Shown: one piece after another, positions 1 through 7,431 of the stretch | How positions within the stretch are numbered: position 1 is the first letter of the stretch | Layout of the letters: every line of letters begins with the position of its first letter | Source: Bacteroidota bacterium | GTDB lineage: Bacteria > Bacteroidota > Bacteroidia > B-17B0 > Aurantibacillaceae | DNA: 64,000 nucleotides | Assembly (NCBI GenBank): GCA_025362395.1 | Contig: JANYGK010000035.1 | Span: 1 to 64,000, forward strand | Direction: 5' to 3' | The notes under the pieces: model-generated | The model's database searches: none | The model's input: the letters and a program-made list of their open reading frames with translations, nothing else | Told to the model about the DNA's origin: nothing | Position numbers and translations under genes: made by a program

Positions 1-482
1 AGATGCCTGAAATGAATGGTTATCAATTGGTTGAAATTCTTAATCAAGAATTTAGATCAATCAAAATTATTTTTATATCCATGTATTATTCGTCATCGTT
101 CGCAGCGGAATCTTTAAAAAACGGAATCAATGCTTTCTTGCCTAAAGAATGTGATTTTTGTGTATTAGAAGAAGCTATTCGTATTGTTTATAAAAACAGT
201 TATTATTTCAATTCAGGAGTAAGTAGTAAATTGATTTCAGATATTATGGCAGAAAGACGTTTTGAGGCTATGAGAAACCAACTGGCTTTAAACCATAGAG
301 AAACAGAAATATTAAAATTAATTTGTGAGGGAAAGATTAACAGAGAAATTGGAGAGCTTCTAAACTTAACTTGTGCTACAATTGATTTTCATAGGCAAAG
401 TATATATAAAAAAACGGAAATTAGTTCAGTAGCCTTACTTGTTAAATATGCTATACAAAATGGCATCACCACGTTATATTAA
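1..482 (+). CDS. LuxR-family response regulator, 5' end cut by window
   Basis: C-terminal part of a two-component response regulator. The visible start MPEMNG is the segment just after the phosphoacceptor aspartate in receiver domains, so the true start and that aspartate lie upstream of the window. The receiver part continues to the conserved lysine in FLPKE (about residue 48 of the visible part). A LuxR-type helix-turn-helix follows (about residues 95-155, beginning LNHRETEILKLICEG). It would bind DNA when phosphorylated by a histidine kinase that is not visible here. It ends 20 bases from the convergent gene at 502-1035. Target genes are unknown. Confidence 0.85.
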   Translation, partial: MPEMNGYQLVEILNQEFRSIKIIFISMYYSSSFAAESLKNGINAFLPKECDFCVLEEAIRIVYKNSYYFNSGVSSKLISDIMAERRFEAMRNQLALNHRETEILKLICEGKINREIGELLNLTCATIDFHRQSIYKKTEISSVALLVKYAIQNGITTLY

Positions 483-501
483 TTATCAAAAAAATAGTTT
501 A

Positions 502-1035
502 TTATTTTATATCTAATTTTCCACTTTCGATTAACCAATTTGGTAAAATATAAGTATACCCAAAATTACCAGTTTTAAAGTATCTTATCAATCTATTTAA
601 CTTAATTCCACTGTAAATTGATTTTGTAATAGAGTTAAATGGGTCTAGCAATTTTTGCTTTAGCGTAGGTTCAATTTCTACTAATTTATTTACGATTTGA
701 TGACTGGTTAAAGGCTTTCTAGTCCGTTCAATAACAAAAACAATCTTATCAATGTATAGCCAATCTACATTATACCCGATATACTTTTTTAAATCTTCGG
801 AATCACTATTAAAAAAAGCCAATTCTTCAGAAAGTTCAACACTTTTATTTTTACGATCTTCTAATTGTCGCTCTAGCTTTAGAATCAGTTTTTCGTTTTT
901 CTGCTGTAAATAAACTAATTCTTTGATTAAAATAATTAACTCTTTTTGAGAATAAGTCTGAAATTTCAAATACTTATACTTACTAGCTATTGAATCTGCT
1001 TTTCCTTTGTATTTTGATTCGTTTTGATTATCCAT
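502..1035 (-). CDS. coiled-coil protein with winged-helix-like C-terminus, unknown function
   Basis: A 177-residue protein that I do not recognise. The N-terminal 85 residues are charged and heptad-like (QQKNEKLILKLERQLEDRKN), pointing to a coiled coil and possibly dimerisation. The C-terminal 80 residues (from about residue 95) have the pattern of a small winged-helix domain: helices around TSHQIVNKLVEI and ITKSIYSGI, then a strand-rich end with YFKTGNFGYTY. It has no signal peptide. It is the next gene after the recombinase on the same strand, separated by the repeat cluster at 1064-1210. An element-encoded regulator or excision factor is a guess from context only. Confidence 0.65.
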   Translation of the reverse strand: MDNQNESKYKGKADSIASKYKYLKFQTYSQKELIILIKELVYLQQKNEKLILKLERQLEDRKNKSVELSEELAFFNSDSEDLKKYIGYNVDWLYIDKIVFVIERTRKPLTSHQIVNKLVEIEPTLKQKLLDPFNSITKSIYSGIKLNRLIRYFKTGNFGYTYILPNWLIESGKLDIK

Positions 1036-1063
1036 ATGAGATTGTTCTTTAAGTAATTTTATA

Positions 1064-1210
1064 AAGTATGTACTTTCTACTATTCATCTGCATAGTTTCT
1101 ACCAACACCTACTTACTTTCGATATTGGACTACCTAGAATACACCTTCAAGTACAAACTTTGTATACAAGTAGTAAGTAGAAAGTACACACAAGTATGTA
1201 CTTTCTACTT
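1064..1210. repeat. direct repeats and long hairpin between recombinase and next gene
   Basis: The string aagtatgtactttctac occurs at 1064-1080 and again at 1192-1208. The second copy is also one arm of a perfect 14-bp inverted repeat, 1175-1188 against 1197-1210, with an 8-base loop. Related fragments (cttactttc, tagtaagtag) lie between. On the minus strand this follows the recombinase stop codon and precedes the start of the 502-1035 gene. It could be a set of protein-binding sites, an attenuator, or recombination-directionality sites; the sequence does not decide. Confidence 0.75.
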
Positions 1211-1213
1211 TGA

Positions 1214-2641
1214 TTATGTCCCCAACAATTTAATTAGACCCTTCAATTGATCTAATTTTTCAGGACTTAGATTTTGTAACATAGGCAGCATTTCCTTAAT
1301 GTTTGTTTTTTGCTTGTCTTCGTCATCTACCATTATTTGAAATTGACTTAAGCCCCTATTTAGTTTATCCATTTCATAAAATAATTTGTTTTGTGATAAA
1401 TGGGTATATACTTCTGTAAATTTTCTATTTCTATGCCCTAATAATTTTTGCCCAACCTTTTCAGGGATTTCATATAGAAAGCAAATTGTAGCAAAGCTAT
1501 GTCTGGCAACATGGAAAGACAATTTTTTATTTAATTTCGCCTTAGTGTTAATAGATTTTAAATGTTTATTTAGTTTTTGATTTGAAATTTTCTCAAATAC
1601 AAGTTCGGTAGTTGATTCTTTAATTAATTCTGTTGCCTTATCAATCAAAGGGATAAATACAGGTTGAGAAGTTTTAGACATACTCAATTCAATATAACTT
1701 CTGTAAATCATTTTATTTGTTTTAGGGTTTAAAATAAATTTACTGAATATGTGCTCCTTCTTACTTAGGTTATTTACATCAGCATATCTTAATCCTGTAT
1801 AACAGGCAAAAAGGAATCGTTTCGTGGCTTTAATTTCACCCTCTGTTAGCAGATGGATTTTTTCAGGAGATAAGAGTTGTTCAACTTTTAATAAATCTTC
1901 CGGTTCCAAATAGTCCCTTGTCGTTAATACAGGATCAACGTGTTTTATTTTGAAGTCTTTAAACGGATAAGCCTCTTTTAGGAAATCTTCATTTTTTATG
2001 GCTATGATAATTAAGGCTCTTAACATTTTAAGAGTTTTACATACTGTGTTTGGAATATTCCCTAATCCACCATCAATAATAGGCTTAAGCATATGGTTTT
2101 CAAATTGGCTTAAAAACCTATAATCAATATCCGCAATAGAAAGGTTTGGTTTAAATCTGCAAACTTTTGAGATAGCTGATTTATATGCTCTATAAGTATC
2201 GTTCGCAATTAAATGTCTTCTTTTGTTATCCAATTCATTTGTGAAATACTCTTTAAAATCATTTGTGCCTGATGGTTTTAGAAATGCTTGCTTAAATAGT
2301 GCCAGAGTAATTGGCTTATTCATTAGCTCATAATTTAAGAGTATTTTATTAGCTCTGGCCTTTTCACTGTCTAAAAGGTCATTGATACTTTGCCAATTTT
2401 CAGTTCCTTTTGTTGCCCTTTCTTTTGATACATCCCAGTAATATAAATCTTCTTTATTATCAATACTTGAAAATTTAATCTGATCTATATTTGTTGAATA
2501 TTCTTTTTTTAAAGAAATATACTTCCCTAGACTAATTTTTAATCTTTGGTTTCTATTAAGAGTGAAAAACAGGACTATTTGAACAGAGCCATCTTTTTTA
2601 GGTCTATCAGTTCTTATATTAAAGTGAATTGAGGAATTCAT
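1214..2641 (-). CDS. tyrosine recombinase / integrase
   Basis: A 475-residue site-specific recombinase of the Bacteroidota integrase type, which cuts and rejoins DNA through a covalent tyrosine link. An N-terminal arm-binding region (about 1-100), a SAM-like core-binding region (about 125-230) and the catalytic domain (about 245-425) can be followed. The catalytic residues are all present: R285 in YTGLRYAD, a likely K323, H377 and R380 in HVARH, H403 in LGHRN, and the nucleophile Y412 in VYTHL. It therefore looks active. It lies 235 bases from the 3' end of tRNA-Phe, its likely integration target. The start ATG at 2641 is the first in frame. Confidence 0.93.
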   Translation of the reverse strand: MNSSIHFNIRTDRPKKDGSVQIVLFFTLNRNQRLKISLGKYISLKKEYSTNIDQIKFSSIDNKEDLYYWDVSKERATKGTENWQSINDLLDSEKARANKILLNYELMNKPITLALFKQAFLKPSGTNDFKEYFTNELDNKRRHLIANDTYRAYKSAISKVCRFKPNLSIADIDYRFLSQFENHMLKPIIDGGLGNIPNTVCKTLKMLRALIIIAIKNEDFLKEAYPFKDFKIKHVDPVLTTRDYLEPEDLLKVEQLLSPEKIHLLTEGEIKATKRFLFACYTGLRYADVNNLSKKEHIFSKFILNPKTNKMIYRSYIELSMSKTSQPVFIPLIDKATELIKESTTELVFEKISNQKLNKHLKSINTKAKLNKKLSFHVARHSFATICFLYEIPEKVGQKLLGHRNRKFTEVYTHLSQNKLFYEMDKLNRGLSQFQIMVDDEDKQKTNIKEMLPMLQNLSPEKLDQLKGLIKLLGT

Positions 2642-2832
2642 ATATTTTATTTATAACGGTTACTACTATGAATAATTACAGGTATTGCATTTCTTTAACA
2701 GATTAGGGAGGTTTTTTTAGTTGATAAAAAACATGGGGACACAATGGGGCAGCATTTTGTGTAAAAACATCAAAAATTTCTTTTTTCTGTTTACACCTAT
2801 AACCTTCTAAAGTGTTGGTAATTAAGGGAATG

Positions 2833-2865
2833 AAAAAACCCAGTAAATTTTCATTTACTGGGTTT
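2833..2865 (-). terminator. intrinsic terminator after tRNA-Phe
   Basis: A perfect 12-bp inverted repeat (2836-2847 and 2854-2865) with a 6-base loop. On the minus strand it ends in a run of six T. It begins 12 bases after the tRNA-Phe 3' end, so it most likely ends that transcript and isolates it from the recombinase gene. Confidence 0.85.
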
Positions 2866-2876
2866 ACTTGGTATAG

Positions 2877-2949
<73 letters not shown>

Positions 2950-3053
2950 AACATAGGGATGCAAATTTAAAAGAATAATTTGATTCCCCAAAAGAAATAT
3001 TAAAAAATCCTAAATAAGAATTCGTAAATACTATTTGGTTACTTTTATAGCGT

Positions 3054-3773
3054 TTGAATTTAGTTATAGATATTGGAAATACACGTGTTAAAACAGCGTT
3101 GTTCAACAACAAGGAGTTGGTAGAAACAAAATGGTTTAATTCCCCGGCAGAAATTTTAAATGACCTTGCATTTGTTACGCAAGCAAAACGTGCTATTATT
3201 GGTTCGGTTGTTAATGAGTCGGAACACTTTTTAGAAAAATTAAATAAGATACTGCCTGCACAGCTATTTACGGCTAGCAGTAAAATTCCCTTAAAAAATT
3301 TATACCGTTCCGCTTCTACCTTAGGCTCCGACAGGCTTGCGGCTTCAGTAGGTGCTTTTGCGCTATACCCGAATTCAGATGTTTTAGTGATAGATGCCGG
3401 CACGTGTATAAAATATAATTTCACTAATTCATTAAATGAATACTTAGGCGGCGGTATTTCTCCGGGCCTTACTATGCGGTTTAGAGCATTACACGAATTT
3501 ACCGGCAAATTACCGCTTGTTGAACTTGATGCAAATTATTCAGGCCTTATCGGGGATACTACACAACATTCTATTTTAAGCGGCGTCGTAACAGGTAGCA
3601 CAGCCGAAATAGACGGCATTATAAGCTTGTATCAAGCACAATACCCAAACGTAATTTGCATTATAACCGGGGGTGATGCCGGGCACTTGGCAAAACGATT
3701 AAAAAGTAGCATCTTTACCCGGCAAAATCTTGTTTTAAAAGGGCTTAACCATATATTAAATTGCACCATCTAA
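3054..3773 (+). CDS. coaX: type III pantothenate kinase
   Basis: Phosphorylates pantothenate with ATP, the first step of coenzyme A synthesis. It is a 239-residue protein of the ASKHA fold with all the usual type III motifs: DIGNT (6-10) for phosphate binding, GSDRLA with the catalytic D93, DAGT (114-117) and GGGISPG (132-138). The start is TTG at 3054; no in-frame ATG lies near it and the first residues match the family start. It heads an envelope gene run (outer-membrane protein, lptC), an arrangement often seen in Bacteroidota. The next gene begins immediately after or slightly inside its stop. Confidence 0.95.
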   Translation: MNLVIDIGNTRVKTALFNNKELVETKWFNSPAEILNDLAFVTQAKRAIIGSVVNESEHFLEKLNKILPAQLFTASSKIPLKNLYRSASTLGSDRLAASVGAFALYPNSDVLVIDAGTCIKYNFTNSLNEYLGGGISPGLTMRFRALHEFTGKLPLVELDANYSGLIGDTTQHSILSGVVTGSTAEIDGIISLYQAQYPNVICIITGGDAGHLAKRLKSSIFTRQNLVLKGLNHILNCTI

Positions 3774-3778
3774 TTATT

Positions 3779-5257
3779 GTGAATAAACATATCTTATTTT
3801 TTAAAACAACTCTTTTATTACTTATCGGTATTTTTACTGCCGGGTTTTCCTATTCGCAAATATTAACGTCAAGCCCTTATTCACGCTATGGTTTGGGCGA
3901 ATTAAACTTGCCAACTTTTGCTACACCAAGTGCTATGGGTGGTTCATTTATAGCTTACCAACATGACAGTACTACAACACCTTTATTTATAAATGCCGCT
4001 AACCCGGCGGGCTTGGCGGGTTTACGGTTTACTACGCTTGAGTTAGGCGGGCAATCACAGTTTACAAAAATAAGCGACGGCTCAACATCCCTTAAAAAAC
4101 GAAACCTTAATTTTTCTTATGCTTCACTCGGGTTTCCTATAAAGAAAATCGGTGGAGCAGCTGCTTTTGGAATTATGCCTTACAGCTCCGTGGGTTATAA
4201 TATAAACTCTACGCAAGAAGTGACCAATATTGGTACGGTTAACTACCGGTTTGATGGTTTGGGCGGACTTAACAAAGCTTTTATAGCTTGCGGTATAAAG
4301 CCGTTCCGCAAGCAATTGATAAAATTTTATCATTCGGCGTATCACGACACTTTAGTAAAGCATAAAAAAACAGCTAAATATAAATTTGTAAGATTTACAA
4401 GAGAGTTAGCGTCAGAATTATCGGTTGGAGTAAATGCCGCATATTTATTTGGAAACATTATTCAGACCACACGTGTCATTTACCCCGGCTCTATTACATA
4501 TTTTAATTCGTTAAGGCAGCGTTCCATACAAGTAAATGATTTTATTTTTAACGGAGGTCTTCAAACGCATTTTTCTATTGACTCGGTTAGATACCACGGT
4601 AAAGACCCCTTAAAGCAAGGCCACAGAAGGATATTAAAAGAAAAGATAAGGATTGGGTTCGGATTTTTTGCAGCTATTCCTTCAGGCGTAAGCTCAAAAC
4701 AAAGTAATATAATTTACACGTATTCGTTAGACGGTGTTGGTGTTGAAACTCCAAAAGATACGCTTTTAAATTCTCAAAATGTACATGGAAGCGTTAGGTT
4801 GCCTTTAGAAACAGGCTTTGGCTTATCTATAAAAAAAGGGGAGCGATTAACGGTATTAATGGATGCCGCTACTACCAATTGGAGCGGTTATAAATATTTC
4901 GGCGAAAAAAATTCAAATTTCACGAACAGTTATCGCTTGTCGGCCGGGTTAAATTATGTACCAAACCGGCTTGCTTATAACTCTTATGTTAAAAGGGTGC
5001 AATACCGGCTTGGCGTATCATATACCAATGGCTATTTAGATCTCAAAAACACAAAAATCAGTAATTATGCCCTTACGGCGGGTCTTGGTTTACCGGTAGG
5101 TTTGGGGCGTGCAGAAGACATTGCAGTGGTTAATATAACAGCCCAGTTCGGCACCATTGGTACAGTAACTAACAGCTTAATACAGGAAAAATACATAAGG
5201 CTTATCGTTGGCTTTACCTTTAATAACCGTTGGTTTAAAAAATTTAAGTACGATTAA
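3779..5257 (+). CDS. outer-membrane beta-barrel protein, FadL/OmpP1-like
   Basis: About 492 residues with an N-terminal signal peptide (hydrophobic TTLLLLIGIFTAGFSYSQ), then SSPYSRYGLGELN and many alternating beta-strand segments typical of a large outer-membrane barrel. The C-terminus ends in strands with aromatic residues (RLIVGFTFNNRWF). The likely start is GTG at 3779, just after the coaX stop, because it gives a normal-length signal peptide; a TTG at 3761 inside coaX is possible. Proteins of this kind commonly sit between coaX and lptC in Bacteroidota. The transported substrate is unknown. Confidence 0.75.
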   Translation: MNKHILFFKTTLLLLIGIFTAGFSYSQILTSSPYSRYGLGELNLPTFATPSAMGGSFIAYQHDSTTTPLFINAANPAGLAGLRFTTLELGGQSQFTKISDGSTSLKKRNLNFSYASLGFPIKKIGGAAAFGIMPYSSVGYNINSTQEVTNIGTVNYRFDGLGGLNKAFIACGIKPFRKQLIKFYHSAYHDTLVKHKKTAKYKFVRFTRELASELSVGVNAAYLFGNIIQTTRVIYPGSITYFNSLRQRSIQVNDFIFNGGLQTHFSIDSVRYHGKDPLKQGHRRILKEKIRIGFGFFAAIPSGVSSKQSNIIYTYSLDGVGVETPKDTLLNSQNVHGSVRLPLETGFGLSIKKGERLTVLMDAATTNWSGYKYFGEKNSNFTNSYRLSAGLNYVPNRLAYNSYVKRVQYRLGVSYTNGYLDLKNTKISNYALTAGLGLPVGLGRAEDIAVVNITAQFGTIGTVTNSLIQEKYIRLIVGFTFNNRWFKKFKYD

Positions 5258-5270
5258 TTTAATATTAACC

Positions 5271-5837
5271 ATGCGTGCATTTAAACCCTTTTATATTTCC
5301 ATTGGCACTATATTAATTATACTCCTTATTACAGGCTGCGAAACAAACCGTGATGAGGTGATGGCCATAGGTAAGAAAAAAATTATGCCTTCGCAAACCG
5401 GTAAAGATATTACCATGTTATATACCGATTCGGCCCTATTAAAAATACGTTTGGAAGCCCCGCAAATGCTTATGTATGATAAGGGAATTAAAGAACCGAT
5501 GACGATTATGCCGAAAGGGCTGTACGTAGTATTTTTTGACGGTAAAGGCAAAGAAACTTCAACGTTAAAGGCCAACTATGGCGTTAGGTATGAAACGAGC
5601 AGGCGTATGGAAGCAAGGTATAATGTTGAGGTGGTTAACGCTACGGGAGAAAAATTAAATACAGAACATTTAGTGTGGGATGAAAACACAAAACAAATTA
5701 CTTCGGATGTGTTTGTAAAAATTACAACGGCCAAAGAAATTATTATGGGCAAAGGGTTAAGGTCTAACCAAGATTTTACAGAATACGAAATTTTGGAAGT
5801 TACAGGAACTTTAAGAGTAGAAGATAATCAATTATAA
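5271..5837 (+). CDS. lptC: LPS export protein LptC
   Basis: A 188-residue LptC family protein anchored in the inner membrane, part of the Lpt bridge that carries lipopolysaccharide to the outer membrane. The N-terminus is hydrophobic and ends in a lipobox-like LLITGCETN, so in this lineage it is probably a lipoprotein. The rest is the LptC beta-jellyroll: the DSALLKIRLEAP strand, LKANYGVRYETSRRMEARYNV, the family pattern for LPS-binding edge strands, and YEILEVTGTLRV. ATG at 5271 is preferred over an upstream in-frame start because it begins the signal sequence. It lies 13 bases after the barrel gene. Confidence 0.9.
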   Translation: MRAFKPFYISIGTILIILLITGCETNRDEVMAIGKKKIMPSQTGKDITMLYTDSALLKIRLEAPQMLMYDKGIKEPMTIMPKGLYVVFFDGKGKETSTLKANYGVRYETSRRMEARYNVEVVNATGEKLNTEHLVWDENTKQITSDVFVKITTAKEIIMGKGLRSNQDFTEYEILEVTGTLRVEDNQL

Positions 5838-5839
5838 GC

Positions 5840-6049
5840 ATGAATAAATTTTTTAGAATACTTGAGGTTATATGGCTTATAACGGCTATAGGATGTGCAT
5901 GTGTAGCTGTTTATTTTTTAATTATTAAAGATTCGGACAGTGCTTTATATTTTGTATTTGTATTCATTATAGCGTCTATTATGTTTTTGCTGCGGAGGCA
6001 CCAAAGAGTGAACCAAGATAAAATAAACCAACCGCAACAAAAAAAATGA
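5840..6049 (+). CDS. small two-helix membrane protein
   Basis: A 69-residue protein with two predicted membrane helices (about 8-27 and 34-50) and a basic, glutamine-rich tail (RRHQRVNQDK). It begins 2 bases after the lptC stop and its own stop overlaps the next start (ATGA at 6046-6049), so it is translationally coupled. Small proteins like this often follow lptC in Bacteroidota. Its function is unknown. Confidence 0.7.
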   Translation: MNKFFRILEVIWLITAIGCACVAVYFLIIKDSDSALYFVFVFIIASIMFLLRRHQRVNQDKINQPQQKK

Positions 6050-7377
6050 CCGGTACCGTTGCTATAATCGGCGGTGGCGTAAGCGGGACATTCATTGTTT
6101 TAAATTGCTTAAAACAGGCAACAAAACCTTTACGGATTTTATGGTTCGACGGCAATGATGCTTTCTGCAAAGGCTTAGCCTATTCTACAACGGAAGATCT
6201 TTATTTGCTAAATGTAAGAGCGTTTAACATGTCTGTTTTTGCTGATGAGCCGGCGCATTTTGTAAATTGGCTTGAAAAAAAAAACCTACCTTATTCAGGG
6301 AAACATTTTGTTCCGCGCAAATTATTTGGCACGTATGTTTTAGAAACGTATTTAGAATTAAAGGACAAACACACTTACGTTGAAATCATTCAAAAACCGG
6401 AAGAGGTTACTGCCATCACTTTTAAAGCCGCCGGTTATATCATTACGGCAAAAGAAAGTCACCGGGCAAATAAATTGGTGTTGGCAGTCGGCAATTTTTT
6501 ACCGGCTCATCCGCGCTCCGTATCGCAAGAATTTATAAGCTCCTCTAATTATTTTCAAGATGCGTTTGCAGGGGAAGCCATGCGTAAAGTCCTTGCTGCT
6601 AAATCTGTTACTATTATTGGTGCCGGCTTAACTATGGTTGATATCGTTGTAGCATTAAAGCATAAAAATTATAACGGAACGATACACGTAATTTCTCCGC
6701 ACGGTTATTTACCGCATGCTCATAACGAAGATCAACTCCCGGCCGGTGAAAATTTTATTGACCCAAGTATAAATTATTCCTTAAGCCAAATTTTCAGCTT
6801 GGTTAAGGTTAAGCTTAAAGAAGCGTTTAAAAATAAATTAAATCCTCAAAGTGTTATTGACACTATGAGGCCACATTTGCAAACGCTTTGGATACATTTT
6901 TCAATAGAAGAAAAAAAGCGCTTTTTAAGACATTTAAGGCATAAATGGGGTGTAGCCAGGCATAGAGCGCCTAAAGAGAGTATGAAGGGCATTACCGAAT
7001 TAATAGATGATAAAAGATTAACCGTATTTAAAGGCAGGATATATAATATTAAAACAAAACCCGGCGGTTTTGAAATACAGTATACGGCTTCGGCGGATGG
7101 AAACAACGTGTTAAAAACTAATATAATTATTAACTGTACAGGCCCCGAACCCGATTTTAATAAGGTGGAATCTCCGCTTATTAAACAGCTTATCAATAGC
7201 TCTCTGATCGTAAATCATGAGTTGGCTTACGGGTTAAAGACTCAAAAGAACGGGGAATTAAGAGAAAATGTGTTTACAATAGGGCCGCCTTTAAAAGGAG
7301 TTTTGTGGGAAAGCACCGCCGTGCCTGAGATCAGGGTTCAGGCAAAGGAAATAGCGTCAAAAATAATTTTTGATTAA
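6046..7377 (+). CDS. FAD/NAD(P)-binding protein (NAD_binding_9 type)
   Basis: A 443-residue flavoprotein-like oxidoreductase. The N-terminus carries the dinucleotide fold VAIIGGGVSGTF (GxGxxG, about residues 4-15), followed by the family segment GNDAFCKGLAYSTTEDLYLLNV. A second nucleotide motif, TIIGAGLTMVD, lies near residue 190. The C-terminal segment NCTGPEPDF closes the FAD site. This matches the FAD-NAD(P)-binding group whose substrates are mostly unknown. It is coupled to the small membrane protein upstream by a 4-base overlap. Confidence 0.85.
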   Translation: MTGTVAIIGGGVSGTFIVLNCLKQATKPLRILWFDGNDAFCKGLAYSTTEDLYLLNVRAFNMSVFADEPAHFVNWLEKKNLPYSGKHFVPRKLFGTYVLETYLELKDKHTYVEIIQKPEEVTAITFKAAGYIITAKESHRANKLVLAVGNFLPAHPRSVSQEFISSSNYFQDAFAGEAMRKVLAAKSVTIIGAGLTMVDIVVALKHKNYNGTIHVISPHGYLPHAHNEDQLPAGENFIDPSINYSLSQIFSLVKVKLKEAFKNKLNPQSVIDTMRPHLQTLWIHFSIEEKKRFLRHLRHKWGVARHRAPKESMKGITELIDDKRLTVFKGRIYNIKTKPGGFEIQYTASADGNNVLKTNIIINCTGPEPDFNKVESPLIKQLINSSLIVNHELAYGLKTQKNGELRENVFTIGPPLKGVLWESTAVPEIRVQAKEIASKIIFD

Positions 7378-7402
7378 TTTTTCCGTTATTCAGCAATAAT
7401 TT

Positions 7403-7410
7403 TATCTTTG
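7403..7410 (+). promoter_or_regulatory. Bacteroidota -7 promoter box
   Basis: TATCTTTG matches the TAnnTTTG -7 consensus. It lies 21 bases before the ATG at 7432, in the short gap after the oxidoreductase gene. It argues against the earlier TTG at 7408 as translation start of the foldase. Confidence 0.6.
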
Positions 7411-7431
7411 CATTCCTTAAATTATACAAAG

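Larger units (their letters stand above)
1..2876. mobile_element. putative end of an integrative element at tRNA-Phe
   Basis: A complete tyrosine recombinase gene lies directly downstream of the 3' end of tRNA-Phe, the usual arrangement when an element has integrated into a tRNA gene. Beside it are an unrecognised regulator-like gene, a repeat cluster and a response regulator, while housekeeping genes begin right after the tRNA. The other end of the element and the second copy of the attachment sequence lie outside the window, so neither the length nor the exact boundary can be shown. The tRNA gene itself is intact. This is an inference from gene order. Confidence 0.45.

Noticed and set aside
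1068-1250. 60-codon plus-strand frame over the repeat cluster
   Set aside because: Its content is explained by the repeats and hairpin, and it runs into the 3' end of the recombinase gene on the other strand.
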